In this document: piece by piece, positions 15,408-24,681 of the stretch
How the letters are laid out: each line of letters starts with the position of its first letter
Numbering within the stretch: the stretch's first letter is position 1
NCBI RefSeq assembly: GCF_900099965.1
Contig: NZ_FNDJ01000006.1
Location: 205,320 to 269,319, forward strand
Direction of reading: 5' to 3'
Source: Nonomuraea jiangxiensis
GTDB taxonomy: Bacteria; Actinomycetota; Actinomycetes; Streptosporangiales; Streptosporangiaceae
Length of the DNA stretch: 64,000 nt
Made by a program: the position numbers and the translations under genes
The notes under the pieces: generated by a model
Seen by the model: only the letters and a program-made list of their open reading frames with translations
What the model was told of the DNA's origin: nothing
The model's database searches: none

Positions 15408-16261
15408 CGCCCCACCGCCGCGATCTCGGGCAGCGCCTCGGCCAGGAAGTCGCGCATCGTTTGCTGGAACAGCTCGGCCTCCTCGATCTGCGGCGAGTGG
15501 CCGGACTTCTCGAAGACGACCAGCTTCGCGTTCGGGATGAGCGAGGCGATCGTCTCCGACGACGACACCGGGGTCACCCAGTCGGTGCGTCCGACGGTGA
15601 CCAGGGTGGGGCAGGTGACCGACGGCAGTTGCGGCTTGACGTCGTAGATCGGCGCGTTGTGCTGGAAGCACCAGTTGTGCGCCTCGTGGCGGTAGATACC
15701 GGCCTCGACCCGGGCGGCTGCGGCCACCGGGTCGTACTCGAAGTCGTACAGCGGGATCAGCTCGGCCCAGCAGGACTTCAGGTCCTCGTCGTCGCGGATG
15801 TTGCCGCTCCAGTAACGCTCGTAGTTCTCCCAGTTGATCGTCACGCGGGTCTGCTTGCGCGCGTTCTCGGTGGCGAGGGCCAGGTTGGTACGGTCCGGCG
15901 AGGTGTCGCGCAGGATCATCGCGCTCACCCGGTCGGGATACGCGATCGCGTACTCCATGGCGATGAACCCGCCGTAGGACCCCCCGGCGACCACGATCTT
16001 CTCCGCGCCGGCCCACTCGCGCAGCGCGTCGACGTCGGCGGCCCACTGGGCGTGCGAGTACGGCGGCACGCCCTCGCTCAGCCCGCAGCCGCGGGCGTCG
16101 AACACCACGACGCGGAACAGGTCGGACAGCGGCCCGAAGGTGGACCTGGGCTCGGCGAGCGAGCCGATGCCACCGCCGCCGTGATGGGCGATCAGAACCG
16201 GCGCGCCCTCCTCGCCGAGCACCTCGACATTGAGGCGCGCTCCGTTGATGTCTACGAACAC
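15404..16261 (-). CDS. Alpha/beta hydrolase (proline iminopeptidase-like)
   Basis: A 285-residue cytosolic serine hydrolase. An oxyanion HHGGGGIGS turn and [11 protein letters not shown] lead to the nucleophile elbow GGSYGG near residue 93; the C-terminal half has the acid in VGRTDWVTP and the histidine in [10 protein letters not shown]. The GTG at 16261 is chosen because AAGGAG lies 6-7 bases before it; a GTG two codons earlier overlaps that site. Neighbours are peptidases, so cleavage of N-terminal residues or small amides is plausible, though substrate is unproven. Confidence 0.88.
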   Translation of the reverse strand: MFVDINGARLNVEVLGEEGAPVLIAHHGGGGIGSLAEPRSTFGPLSDLFRVVVFDARGCGLSEGVPPYSHAQWAADVDALREWAGAEKIVVAGGSYGGFIAMEYAIAYPDRVSAMILRDTSPDRTNLALATENARKQTRVTINWENYERYWSGNIRDDEDLKSCWAELIPLYDFEYDPVAAAARVEAGIYRHEAHNWCFQHNAPIYDVKPQLPSVTCPTLVTVGRTDWVTPVSSSETIASLIPNAKLVVFEKSGHSPQIEEAELFQQTMRDFLAEALPEIAAVGR

Positions 16262-16283
16262 GGACACTCCTTCAGCAGAAAAT

Positions 16284-18062
16284 TCAGGCGGCCTGGCGGT
16301 CGATCCAGCCGGACACGATCTGGTCGAGCACGCCGAGCGGGACCGCGCCGTTGCCGAGCACCGTGCCGTGGAAGGCCCGGATGTCGAACCTGGCGCCGAG
16401 CCGCCGCCGGGCGAGGTCGCGCAGGCGGCGGATCTCGCGGCGGCCGATCATGTAGGCGAGCGCCTGTCCCGGCCAGGAGATGTAGCGGTCGATCTCGTTG
16501 CGGACGTTGGCGCGGGTGGTCGCGGTGTTGTCCCACATGAACCGCATGGCCTGCTCCCGCGACCAGCCGAGGTGGTGCATGCCGGTGTCGACGACGAGGC
16601 GGCAGGCCCGCAGCGCGTCGAAGGACAACATGCCGAGGCGGGACAGGTCGGAGGTGTAGAGGCCCATCTCGTCGGCCAGCCGCTCGCTGTACAGGCCCCA
16701 GCCCTCGACGTAGCCGCACACCTCCGCGTCCAGGAAGCGCCGGTACTCGGGCAGGTCCGTCAGGGTCTGCGCGGAGGCGATCTGCAGATGGTGCCCCGGC
16801 GTGCTCTCGTGGAAGGCCAGCGCCTCGTACTCGTACACGAACCGCTCCTGCGGATCGGTCGTGAGCACGCAGTGGGCGCCCGGCCGCGACCCGTCGCCGG
16901 CCGGCGGCCGGTAGTGGGCGAGCGCGGCGTTGCCCGCCTCGATCGGGTTGATCTCCTCGATGACGCAGTCGGCGATGTCGTACGCCGGGAACCACTCGCC
17001 GCGGGCCTCCTCCGCACGGCGCAGCGCCTCGGTGACCGTGTCGACGATCTGCGCGCCGTCGGTGAAGCGCAGCGAGCGGTCGTCGCGCAGCCGGGCATGG
17101 ATCTCGGCCACGTCGGTCGTGCCGAGCACCCGGCCGCCCAGCTCGGACCACTCGGCCTGCAGCTCCGCCAGACAGTCGAGCCCGATCCGGTGGATCTCCT
17201 CCGGGGACAGGTCGGTGGTGGTGTGCCGCCGTACCGCGTCGCGGTAGCCCTCCTCGCCGCCCGGGACGAACCGGATGCCGACCTGGTCGTCGGGGCGGGC
17301 CACCGGCAGCAGCTCGTCGCGCAGGCCGGCCAGCAGGCGGCGCATGGCGGGCCGGACGGAGCCCTCGACGATCTCCGCCGCCCGGGCCCTGACCTGGTCG
17401 CGGTCCACGTCGTCCGGCAGCCGCGGGCTGAGCAGCGTGTCGTCCGCCAGGCTCAGCGCGAGGTGGCCGGTGAGCTGGTCGATGGCCTGGCCGACGCCCA
17501 CGCGGGTGGGGATGCGGCCTTCGTCCTTGGCCGTACGGTAACGGTCGAGTACGGCGTCGAGGAACGCGGGCAGGCCGCCGAGCCGCCGGAGATACTGCTC
17601 GGCCGCCGCCGCGTCGGTGACGGACGCGGCCGGGACCGACATGAACATCATCGCCTGCGGCGCGGAGTAGCCGTCGGCCGAGGCCCCGGACTCCCACAGG
17701 CCGTGCTCCAGGTCCGACCGGGTCGCCCAGGTCAGGCGGCCGAGCACCGCGTGGTTGACCTGGTCGGCCGGGTTCAGGCCGGCCGGGTCGAGGGCCGCCA
17801 GCCCTCGCTCGATGCCGGCCAGCTCGGCGGCCACGGCCGCCGAGCCCTCGCGGCTGGGGTCGGGCACCAGGCCGTCGAAGCCGGAGACCCCGAGCAACGT
17901 GGCGCTGAACGGGTCGGCGGCATGCTTGATCTGGAAGAACTCCGCGCTCAGCCGGGCCAGCTCGGCGTTCGGCGGCACATCGGAGGTGCGGGCTTCGGAG
18001 GTTCGGACTTCGGAGGTTCGGGCTTCGGGGGTGCGGGCTTCGGGGGTGTGGTCAGCCACCAC
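16284..18062 (-). CDS. DUF885 family putative metallopeptidase
   Basis: A 592-residue protein of the DUF885 family, which has the fold of gluzincin peptidases. The HExxxGHH zinc motif is [14 protein letters not shown], followed downstream by a conserved [15 protein letters not shown], carrying the third ligand glutamate, and a C-terminal helical block. No signal peptide. The first about 28 residues are a low-complexity stretch of [10 protein letters not shown] units encoded by five 15-bp repeats, probably disordered. GTG start preceded by AGGAGTGAG. It lies inside the hydrolase run and probably trims imported peptides. Confidence 0.88.
   Translation of the reverse strand: MVADHTPEARTPEARTSEVRTSEARTSDVPPNAELARLSAEFFQIKHAADPFSATLLGVSGFDGLVPDPSREGSAAVAAELAGIERGLAALDPAGLNPADQVNHAVLGRLTWATRSDLEHGLWESGASADGYSAPQAMMFMSVPAASVTDAAAAEQYLRRLGGLPAFLDAVLDRYRTAKDEGRIPTRVGVGQAIDQLTGHLALSLADDTLLSPRLPDDVDRDQVRARAAEIVEGSVRPAMRRLLAGLRDELLPVARPDDQVGIRFVPGGEEGYRDAVRRHTTTDLSPEEIHRIGLDCLAELQAEWSELGGRVLGTTDVAEIHARLRDDRSLRFTDGAQIVDTVTEALRRAEEARGEWFPAYDIADCVIEEINPIEAGNAALAHYRPPAGDGSRPGAHCVLTTDPQERFVYEYEALAFHESTPGHHLQIASAQTLTDLPEYRRFLDAEVCGYVEGWGLYSERLADEMGLYTSDLSRLGMLSFDALRACRLVVDTGMHHLGWSREQAMRFMWDNTATTRANVRNEIDRYISWPGQALAYMIGRREIRRLRDLARRRLGARFDIRAFHGTVLGNGAVPLGVLDQIVSGWIDRQAA
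17980..18054. repeat. Five 15-bp tandem repeats at the 5' end of the DUF885 gene
   Basis: Units of tcggaggtKcgggct (plus strand) lie head to tail at 17980, 17995, 18010, 18025 and 18040, differing at one to four positions. They encode the five-residue TSEAR-like repeats at the N-terminus. Length 15 keeps the frame, so copy number could change without inactivating the enzyme. Confidence 0.9.
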
Positions 18063-18083
18063 TCACTCCTGGTTGCGAAGAGG

Positions 18084-19274
18084 TCACGACAGGGTCCAGA
18101 CACGGTCGAGGGCCCTGAGGATGTTGCCGCCCAGCACGGCGGCGATCTCGTCGTCGGAGAACCCGTCGCTTACCAGCCGGCCGCAGATGTTGGCGAAGTT
18201 CTCGGTCGGGTTCTCCAGGCCGTCCACGTAGGCCACCTTCGGGAAGGAGGGACCGCCGGGGGCGGCGGCCCCGATCCTGAGCAGGTGGCCGAACACGGTG
18301 TGCAGGCCGACGTGGTCGCCGTAGAGGGTGTCGGGCCCGAACGCGACGTGCTCGATGCCGACCAGGTCCACGCAGTACTTGAAGTGGTCCATCACCGACA
18401 GGATGGTGTGCCGGGGATGCGCCTCGGACAGCGTCGTGTGCGGCGCCGCGGACATCCCGATGACGCCGCCGGTCTCGGCCACGGCGCGCAGGACGTCGTC
18501 AGGTTTCATCCGCGGCGTGTCCCAGACCGCGCGGGCCCCGGCGTGCGTCATGAACACCGGGCGTTGGCTGGCGGCGCAGACGTCGAGGCCGGTCCGGTCG
18601 GAGGAGTGCGAGATGTCGATGGCCAGGCCGAGCCGGTTCATCCTGGCGACCGCCCGCCGGCCGAAGTCGGTCAGGCCGCCGTCGACGGTCTCGTTGAGGC
18701 CGCTGCCGAGCGCGTTCGCCTCGGAGTAGGCGATGCCGATCTGCCGCAGGCCGAGGCCGTACAGCACGTCGAGCCGGTCGATCTCGTTCTCGATCGGGGT
18801 GGCCGCCTCCAGGCCGAACAGCAGGCCCACCTTGCCGGTGCGGTGGGCGTACTCGATGTCGGCCAGGTTCCTGACCACGATGACGTCGTCCTGGTGGGCG
18901 AGGTCGGCCTGGCGCATGCCGAGGTCGGTGATGACGTCGAGCCAGCGCCACGGCGCGTTGCCGGTGACGCAGGCGGTGCCGTCCATCATGTTGTCGAACA
19001 CGACGGTCATGCCGGAGGCGCGGAGCCCCGCGAACGCGGTGTGCTGGCGCCCGGTGCGGTTGTACTCCGGGGTCTGGCGCATGTCGGCCGGGAAGCGCAC
19101 CGGGTGGTCGTGCAGGCTGATCACGATGTTGTCGCGCAGGAGCCGCTCGGCCCGCGACCGCTCCGCCGCCGCCAGCCCGTCCTCGTACGGCGGGACCCGG
19201 CCGAACTCGGGCGCCAGCTCGAACTCGGGGAAGTCCTCGCCGGGAGTGAGGTAACCGTAGGACCGGTAGCTCAT
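18084..19274 (-). CDS. Membrane dipeptidase (peptidase M19) family protein
   Basis: A 396-residue amidohydrolase-fold dipeptidase without signal peptide. The first metal motif is SLHDHPVR (H55, H57), then the bridging Glu in LFGLEAATPI, IDISHSS, FMTHAGARAVWD and HVAFGPDTLYG, each in the family order. The motif wording deviates from canonical renal dipeptidase, suggesting a distinct branch. M19 enzymes accept L-D, D-D and dehydro-dipeptides, so it fits catabolism of unusual peptides. Its ATG shares one base with the stop of the M20 gene upstream. Confidence 0.9.
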   Translation of the reverse strand: MSYRSYGYLTPGEDFPEFELAPEFGRVPPYEDGLAAAERSRAERLLRDNIVISLHDHPVRFPADMRQTPEYNRTGRQHTAFAGLRASGMTVVFDNMMDGTACVTGNAPWRWLDVITDLGMRQADLAHQDDVIVVRNLADIEYAHRTGKVGLLFGLEAATPIENEIDRLDVLYGLGLRQIGIAYSEANALGSGLNETVDGGLTDFGRRAVARMNRLGLAIDISHSSDRTGLDVCAASQRPVFMTHAGARAVWDTPRMKPDDVLRAVAETGGVIGMSAAPHTTLSEAHPRHTILSVMDHFKYCVDLVGIEHVAFGPDTLYGDHVGLHTVFGHLLRIGAAAPGGPSFPKVAYVDGLENPTENFANICGRLVSDGFSDDEIAAVLGGNILRALDRVWTLS

Positions 19275-20662
19275 CACGCGGACCGCTCGCGCGAGCCGGG
19301 ACCGGCGACCGGGGCCAGCCGGTGCGGCCCGTCGGCGAGCAGCCGCCACAGCTGTTCCCAGGCGCGCATGCCCTCGCGCAGCCGCGGGATCCGCAGGAAC
19401 TCGTTCGGGGCGTGCAGGTTCTCGTCCGCGGTGGAGAAGGAGAAGAACAGCGTCTTCGCGCCGAGCACCTCCTCGAACAGCGCCGTGGCGGGCAGCGTGC
19501 CGGCGATGACGGCCAGCAGCACGTCCTGGCCCGGGTAGACGTGCTCCAGCGCGGCGCGGGCGGCCCGGATGGCCGGGTGATCGGGCGCGATCGTGTACGC
19601 GGGCACGCCCCCCTCGTCGGGGTGGACCGCGACGCGCACACCGGTGAGCTTGTGGTCGAGCACGTGGTCGGTGATGGCCCGCAGCACGGCGTCCGGCCGC
19701 TGGCCGGGCACCAGCCGGCAGGAGATGTGGGCCCGCGCGGTGTGCGGAATGACCGTGTACTTCCCGCCGCCGGTGACCCCGTTGACCTCCAGCGTGGGCC
19801 GCTCCCACAGGCGTTCGAGCGTGCTGTAGCCGGCCTCGCCGAAGACGCTGCCGAGCCCGAGGCCGTCCCGGTAACCGTCCTCGTCGAAGGGCACCGCCGC
19901 GATGGCCGCGCGGCGCTCGTCGCTCAGCTCGGGGATGCCGTCGTAGAAGCCCTCGACCGCGACCCGGCCGTCGGGCGTGTGCAGCCCGGCCAGGATCTCC
20001 GACAGCGCGTGCAGCGGGTTGGCCACGGTGCCGCCGAACCGGCCGGAGTGCAGGTCGGCGTTGGCGCCGGTGACCTCGATGTCCAGGGTCACGAGGCCCT
20101 TGGAGGCGATCGACAGCGACGGCTCGGTGGGCCGCCACATGGCGCCGTCGGCGGAGATGACCAGGTCGGCCGCCAGCTCGTCGGCGTGCTCGCGAAGGTA
20201 GGCCGGCAGGTGCGGGCTGCCGATCTCCTCCTCGCCCTCGAAGAGGAACTTGACGTTCAGCGGGAGCGCGCCCTCCTGGGCGATGAACGCCTGGGCCACC
20301 TTGAGCACGATGAACACCGGGCCCTTGTCGTCGGTGACCCCGCGCCCGCGGATCACGTCGCCGTCCACGGTGAGCTCGAACGGCGGCGTGCGCCATTCGG
20401 CCTCCGAGCCGGTGGGCTGCACGTCGTAGTGGCCGTAGACCAGGATGGTGGGCGCCCCGGGAGCGCCCAGCCACTCGCCCCGCACCACCGGGTGGCCGGA
20501 GGTGGCGACGACGCGGCCGCCGGCGAAGGAGAGCTGGTCCGCCAGCCACTCCGCGGCCGTGCGCATGGTCTCCTCGGTGGCGTCGCGGCTCACGCTGGGC
20601 ACGGCGACGTAGGCGGCGAGCTCGTCGAGGTATTCGGCGTCGGTGGAGTTAAAAGAGAGCAT
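19274..20662 (-). CDS. M20 family dipeptidase
   Basis: A 462-residue di-zinc aminoacyl dipeptidase. Metal and catalytic motifs appear in order: YGHYDVQP, RGVTDDKGP, the EGEEEIGS glutamate pair, ISADG and the final NLHAPNEF histidine. A lid/dimer domain occupies the middle third. The ATG at 20662 is used rather than a TTG at 20674. The coding start overlaps the end of the SDR gene by 14 bases, so the two are translationally coupled. Cytosolic; probably splits imported dipeptides. Confidence 0.92.
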   Translation of the reverse strand: MLSFNSTDAEYLDELAAYVAVPSVSRDATEETMRTAAEWLADQLSFAGGRVVATSGHPVVRGEWLGAPGAPTILVYGHYDVQPTGSEAEWRTPPFELTVDGDVIRGRGVTDDKGPVFIVLKVAQAFIAQEGALPLNVKFLFEGEEEIGSPHLPAYLREHADELAADLVISADGAMWRPTEPSLSIASKGLVTLDIEVTGANADLHSGRFGGTVANPLHALSEILAGLHTPDGRVAVEGFYDGIPELSDERRAAIAAVPFDEDGYRDGLGLGSVFGEAGYSTLERLWERPTLEVNGVTGGGKYTVIPHTARAHISCRLVPGQRPDAVLRAITDHVLDHKLTGVRVAVHPDEGGVPAYTIAPDHPAIRAARAALEHVYPGQDVLLAVIAGTLPATALFEEVLGAKTLFFSFSTADENLHAPNEFLRIPRLREGMRAWEQLWRLLADGPHRLAPVAGPGSRERSA

Positions 20663-21434
20663 GTCCGCCGTCAATCGAGATGGTCTGACCGGTGATCCAG
20701 GACGAGGCTTCGGAGACGAAGAACCGCACCCCGTGCGCGATGTCCTCGGGCGAGCCCAGCCGGCGTACGGCGATGCCCTCGACGAGCTCCCGCTGGCCCG
20801 CGTCCCCGTAGCTCTCCCACTGCTTGATCGTGGTGGGGTTCGACAGGACGAATCCGGGGGCGATGCAGTTGACCGTGATGCCGTACCGGCCCAGCTCGTG
20901 GGCCATCTGGCGGGTGAAGCCGATCTGCCCGGCCTTGGCGCTGGCGTAGGCCTGGATGCCGGTCAGGCTGACGCTGCGGCCGGCGCCGGAGGAGATGTTG
21001 ACGACGCGGCCCCACCCGCGCCGCTTCATGCCCGGCGCCACCGCCCGGGTGCACAGGAAGGTGCTGGTCAGGTTGGCCGCGACCACGGCCGACCAGTCGT
21101 CGTCGGAGATCTCCTCGATCGGGTGGTGCACCTGGCCGACGACCCCGCCCGCGTTGTTGACCAGGATGTCGACGTCGCCGAGTTCGGCGAAGAACGCGTT
21201 GACCGCGGCCGAGTCGGTCACGTCCACCGTGTCCTTGTCGATGCCGTGCACCCGGACGCCGTCGGCTTCGAGCGCGGCGGCGATGGCCGCGCCGATCCCG
21301 TGCGCCGTGCCGGTGACGACGGCGATCCTGCCGCTGTCCGAGGTCTGCGGGCCTGATGTCGCGGCACCTGATGTCGCCGCGCCCGATGTCGCCGCGTCCG
21401 ATCTCACTGGGCCTGATGTCACTGGTCGAGCCAT
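20649..21434 (-). CDS. SDR family oxidoreductase with repetitive N-terminus
   Basis: A 261-residue classical SDR. After a 34-residue tail made of ATSGA-like repeats come the cofactor motif TGTAHGIG, NNAGG, the serine in NISSGAG and the YASAK catalytic pair, then the C-terminal DGGHALF stop. The aspartate in HGIDKDTVDV after the second strand suggests NAD preference. It overlaps the creatininase-family gene upstream by 16 bases and the M20 gene downstream by 14. In this context it might oxidise a hydroxy acid released from peptides, which is inference. Confidence 0.9.
   Translation of the reverse strand: MARPVTSGPVRSDAATSGAATSGAATSGPQTSDSGRIAVVTGTAHGIGAAIAAALEADGVRVHGIDKDTVDVTDSAAVNAFFAELGDVDILVNNAGGVVGQVHHPIEEISDDDWSAVVAANLTSTFLCTRAVAPGMKRRGWGRVVNISSGAGRSVSLTGIQAYASAKAGQIGFTRQMAHELGRYGITVNCIAPGFVLSNPTTIKQWESYGDAGQRELVEGIAVRRLGSPEDIAHGVRFFVSEASSWITGQTISIDGGHALF
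21352..21426. repeat. Five 15-bp tandem repeats at the 5' end of the SDR gene
   Basis: Units of cctgatgtcgccgcg type lie at 21352, 21367, 21382, 21397 and 21412 (plus strand), coding for the TSGAA-like N-terminal repeats and running into the last codons of the creatininase-family gene. The count (five) and unit length (15) equal those of the unrelated array at 17980-18054. Confidence 0.9.
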
Positions 21435-22132
21435 CCCTTCTCCAGCAGCTCGCGGACCTCGGCCACGCCGGCGTCCCAGACGAGCTGCATGTCCTCGTCA
21501 CTTCGCTGGTAGGCGCCGCCGAGACTGCCGTCCGGCGACTGCGCCCTCATCTCCTCGGCCGTCAGGTTGCCGGCCTTCGCCCGGTCGATGACGGGGGCGG
21601 CGCCGCCGGGGATCTCGACGCCGGCCACCCTGGTCCAGGCGAAGTTCTCCAGCCACGAGCCGTGGTACTGGTCCTCGTCGAACCGGCTCGCCGCCGCTGC
21701 CGTCTTCGGCGCGTTGTACCAGCTGTGGAACAGCACCTGGACCCGGTCGGCGCCGGGCCGGTTGATCCACTCGCGGATGAGCCCGGCGACGGGGGCGTTG
21801 CCGCCGTGCCCGTTGATCACCGCGATCCGCCGGAAGCCCTGACCTGCCAGGCAGTCCAGCAGGTCGCGCACCACCTCGATGTAGGTGCTCATGCGCAGGC
21901 TCATGGTGCCGGGGTAGGCGGTGAAGTACGGGGCCATGCCGAACGGCAGAACCGGCAGCACCGGCACGCCGAGCGGCTCGGCCGCCTCCACCGACACGCG
22001 CTCGGCCAGCAGCGCGTCGGTGCCGAGTGAGAGGTACCCGTGCTGCTCGGTCGAGCCGACCGGGAGCACGACGCGATCGTCACGTTCGAGGTAGTCGGCG
22101 ATCTGCATCCAGTTGCTGTCGAAGACCCGCAC
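21419..22132 (-). CDS. Creatininase family protein
   Basis: A 237-residue metal amidohydrolase of the creatininase fold. Conserved elements are VVLPVGSTEQHGYLSLGTD (Glu, His and Asp ligands), the GTMSLRMSTY block, and VINGHGGN, with a downstream ESW-like position replaced by HGSWLENFAW. The family includes creatinine amidohydrolase, MftE peptidases and formamide hydrolases, so the substrate is open. GTG start with GTGAGGA upstream. It is the first gene of the leftward hydrolase run and faces the Lrp gene across a 234-base regulatory gap. Confidence 0.9.
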   Translation of the reverse strand: MRVFDSNWMQIADYLERDDRVVLPVGSTEQHGYLSLGTDALLAERVSVEAAEPLGVPVLPVLPFGMAPYFTAYPGTMSLRMSTYIEVVRDLLDCLAGQGFRRIAVINGHGGNAPVAGLIREWINRPGADRVQVLFHSWYNAPKTAAAASRFDEDQYHGSWLENFAWTRVAGVEIPGGAAPVIDRAKAGNLTAEEMRAQSPDGSLGGAYQRSDEDMQLVWDAGVAEVRELLEKGWLDQ

Positions 22133-22301
22133 CGGTCCTCACACTCCGTTCTCGGGGGTCACGCACCGCTCGGTCCGACGGTTTGCGAAGTGAAATCCAT
22201 GTCGGCCTGCAAGGTGGTCATCTGTAAGGAGATTAGAGCCAATACTAACCATTCGTCCCTCAATTACCAGTCCGTCCCCCTTCAGATGCATAAGATCGGT
22301 C

Positions 22302-22319
22302 AAGTCGTACGATCGACTT
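22302..22319. promoter_or_regulatory. Candidate Lrp operator AAGTCG-TACGAT-CGACTT
   Basis: A perfect 6-bp inverted repeat with a 6-bp AT/GC mixed centre lies between the creatininase-run start (22132) and the Lrp gene (22367). The surrounding 22200-22320 stretch is AT-richer than its neighbours, as expected for a divergent promoter region bound by an Lrp-type protein. Confidence 0.5.
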
Positions 22320-22366
22320 CGGGGGAACCGTGGTTCGCATACGAACGGCGAGGTAGCCTTCCCGCC

Positions 22367-22936
22367 ATGCCCCCTCGACGCCGCGCTGTCGCCAGCGCCA
22401 CTCCCGCCCCGCTACGAGACCTGCCCGCCGGGCCGGCGCCGGCGCCGGCGGTGCCGCTCGACGACGTTGACAAGCAGATACTCGTGCTGCTCAGCAAGGA
22501 TTCCCGGCGCTCCCAACGGGCGCTGGCCCGCGAGCTGGGCATGTCCGCGCCCGCGGTCGGAGAGCGCATCGCGCGTCTGGAGCGCCTCGGCGTCATCCGC
22601 GGCTACAGCGTCTGCGTCGACTGGAACGCCGCGGGGTTCCCGATGACGGTCTACCTGACCATCACCGCCGTACAGGGCTATCAGCAGAAAGAGCTCATCG
22701 AGAAGCTCTCCCTGATTCCCGAGCTCGAAGGGCTCGATGTCGTGACCGGTGCGATCGACCTGCTCGCCCGGCTCCGCGTACGCGACCACCTGCACCTGCG
22801 GCACCTGCTCATGGAGCGCATCTGGCAGATCGAGGGCGTGCAGCGTACGGAGACCTCGCTGAGCATCATGGAGATCGAGCCGAAGAACCTGGTGGCCGAA
22901 CTGTTGTCGGACTCACCGGCGGAGGAGGACGCCTGA
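22367..22936 (+). CDS. Lrp/AsnC family transcriptional regulator
   Basis: A 189-residue feast/famine regulator. A Pro/Ala-rich N-terminal tail of about 30 residues precedes the helix-turn-helix (VDKQILVLLSKDSRRSQRALARELGMSAPAVGERIARLERLGVI, given here only as landmark ends VDKQ and GVI), then the RAM ligand-binding domain (about 100-180). It lies between the leftward hydrolase run and, by convergence, the importer/methylaspartate operon, so it is the best candidate regulator for the whole peptide-catabolic island. ATG at 22367 is the first in frame with the conserved fold. Confidence 0.9.
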   Translation: MPPRRRAVASATPAPLRDLPAGPAPAPAVPLDDVDKQILVLLSKDSRRSQRALARELGMSAPAVGERIARLERLGVIRGYSVCVDWNAAGFPMTVYLTITAVQGYQQKELIEKLSLIPELEGLDVVTGAIDLLARLRVRDHLHLRHLLMERIWQIEGVQRTETSLSIMEIEPKNLVAELLSDSPAEEDA

Positions 22937-22972
22937 GGGGCGCCGGATGGCCGATGGTCATCCCGGCGCCCC
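22937..22972. terminator. Bidirectional hairpin between Lrp and MaoC genes
   Basis: GGGGCGCCGG at 22937-22946 pairs perfectly with CCGGCGCCCC at 22963-22972, with an inner GATG/CATC extension. It spans the converging stop codons, so it probably ends transcription from both sides. No T-run. Confidence 0.65.
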
Positions 22973-23455
22973 AGGCCCGTGTACGGGGCCGAATCCGCGC
23001 CGGTAGACCATCACCGTCCGGTTGAAGGTGATGACGACCGTACCGTGCTGGTTGGTGCCCGTGGTCCGCACGGTCACGATGCCGACCTCCGGCCGCGACC
23101 GCGACTCGCGCACGGCCAGCACCTCGGACGAGGAATAGACGGTGTCGCCCTCGAACAGCGGGTTCGGCAGCCGCACCTCGTCCCAGCCCAGGTTGGCCAT
23201 GACGTTGTAGGACACGTCGTTGACCGACTGCCCGGTGACGAGCGCGATGGTGAAGGCCGAGTTGACCAGCGGCCGGCCGAACTCGGTCTGCGCGGCGTAG
23301 TGGGCGTCGAAGTGCACCCTGGCGGTGTTCTGGGTGAGCAGGGTGAACCAGACGTTGTCCGCCTGGGTCACCGTGCGGCCCAGCCCGTGCTCGTACACGT
23401 CGCCGACCTCGAAGTCCTCGAAATAGCGGCCCTGCCATCCGGCGCGTACGGTCAT
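22958..23455 (-). CDS. MaoC family (mesaconyl-CoA hydratase-like) dehydratase
   Basis: A 165-residue single hot-dog domain hydratase. The family motif appears as RYFEDFEVGDVYEHGLGRTVTQ at the start, the AxxHFDAHYAAQTEFGRPLVNSAF active-site helix with its Asp and His, and a terminal TFNRTVMVYRR strand. Its start overlaps the CaiB-type gene by 4 bases; the lyase next in line makes mesaconate, so hydration of mesaconyl-CoA to a methylmalyl/citramalyl-CoA is a reasonable assignment. It is the last gene of an eleven-gene-scale leftward operon. No CitE-like lyase is present to finish the route. Confidence 0.85.
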   Translation of the reverse strand: MTVRAGWQGRYFEDFEVGDVYEHGLGRTVTQADNVWFTLLTQNTARVHFDAHYAAQTEFGRPLVNSAFTIALVTGQSVNDVSYNVMANLGWDEVRLPNPLFEGDTVYSSSEVLAVRESRSRPEVGIVTVRTTGTNQHGTVVITFNRTVMVYRRGFGPVHGPGAPG

Positions 23456-24681
23456 GACTCCCCTTCCGGCCGGGCCGCGCGCAGCCGCTCGACCCGCTCG
23501 GCGTCGTACTTGAGCAGTTCGGTGTAGATGTAGTCGGCGTCCTCGTCGCGGCGCGGGGCCCGCCGGTGCGCGCGCTCCCCCGGCTCCTCCAGGCCGCCCT
23601 GCCGCACCCGCATCGGGCTCCCGACCTGCCGGATCGTGCCGAAGTAGGGATGCTCGGTCTCCACCACCATGCCGCGGGCGAGCGTGTGCGGATCCGCCAG
23701 CGCCTGCGCCACGGAGTTCACCGGGCCGCAGGGCACGCCCGCCGCCCTGAGCAGGTCCAGCCAGTGGTCGCTGGGCCTAGTGGTGAACACCTGCTCCAGC
23801 TCGGCCAGCAGGGTCTCCGCGTGCTCCCTGCGGGCCGCGAAGTTCGCGTAGCGGGGGTCGTCCGGCCACTCCGGATGCCCGACGACCTCGGCGAGCCTGC
23901 GGAAGAACTTCTCCTTCGGGCAGGCCACCACGAGCCAGCCGTCGGCCGTGGGGAACGCCTGGAACGGCACCAGCGACGGGTGGGCCGAGTGGTGGGTGCG
24001 CCGGGGTACGAAGTCGCCGTTGAGCTGCCAGGCGGCCGGATAGGTCAGCATCGAGACCGCGGTGTCGAACAGGCTCAGGTCGCAGTCTGCGCCCACCCCG
24101 TCGCGCCGGGCGGCGTGCAGCGCGGCCAGGATCGAGCCGGCCGCGACCAGGCCGCCCGCGTAGTCGACGAGGGAGAGCCCCGACTTCGTGGGCGGCCCGT
24201 CGGGCTCGCCGGTGAGGTCCATCCAGCCGGCGATGCCCTGCAGCACGTAGTCGTAGCCGGGCTCCTTGCTGCGTGGCCCGGTCATGCCGAAACCGCTGAG
24301 CGAGCTGCACACGATCGCCGGGTTGAGGTGCTTGAGGTCGTCGTAGCGGATGCGCAGCTTGGCCGGCACGTCGCCGCGCAGGTTCGAGTGCACCACGTCG
24401 CTGACCCTGACCAGGTCCTCGAACACGGCCCGGCCCTGCGGGGTGGTGAGGTCCAGGCCCAGGCTGCGCTTGTTGCGGTTGAAGGTCTCGAAGAACAGGC
24501 TGTCCTCGCCGTGCTGCTCGGGCACCACGTAGCGCCCGACGTCGCCGCCGGACGACGGGTCCTCGATCTTGATGACCTCCGCGCCCAGGTCGGCCAGATG
24601 GACGCTGCCGAAGGGGCCGGCGCCGTACTGCTCGATCGCGATCACCCTGACGTCCGACAGCGGCAACCTCGGCTCGGTCAT
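23452..24681 (-). CDS. CaiB/BaiF family (class III) CoA-transferase
   Basis: A 409-residue formyl-CoA-transferase-type enzyme. The N-terminal LSDVRVIAIEQYGAGPFGS, AEVIKIEDPSSGGDVGR and FNRNKRSLGLDL blocks are all present, and the catalytic aspartate is D173 in SLVDYAGG. Class III enzymes move CoA between carboxylic acids, and members act on mesaconate, citramalate and itaconate. Coupling by 4-base overlaps to the methylaspartate ammonia-lyase upstream and MaoC downstream points to mesaconate as acceptor; the donor could be succinyl-CoA. Confidence 0.92.
   Translation of the reverse strand: MTEPRLPLSDVRVIAIEQYGAGPFGSVHLADLGAEVIKIEDPSSGGDVGRYVVPEQHGEDSLFFETFNRNKRSLGLDLTTPQGRAVFEDLVRVSDVVHSNLRGDVPAKLRIRYDDLKHLNPAIVCSSLSGFGMTGPRSKEPGYDYVLQGIAGWMDLTGEPDGPPTKSGLSLVDYAGGLVAAGSILAALHAARRDGVGADCDLSLFDTAVSMLTYPAAWQLNGDFVPRRTHHSAHPSLVPFQAFPTADGWLVVACPKEKFFRRLAEVVGHPEWPDDPRYANFAARREHAETLLAELEQVFTTRPSDHWLDLLRAAGVPCGPVNSVAQALADPHTLARGMVVETEHPYFGTIRQVGSPMRVRQGGLEEPGERAHRRAPRRDEDADYIYTELLKYDAERVERLRAARPEGES

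Noticed and set aside
16230-19538. Very long open frame on the plus strand opposite DUF885, M19 and other genes
   Set aside because: It is antisense to three well-supported genes and has Val/Asp/Arg-rich composition with no motif; typical of a shadow frame in high-GC DNA.
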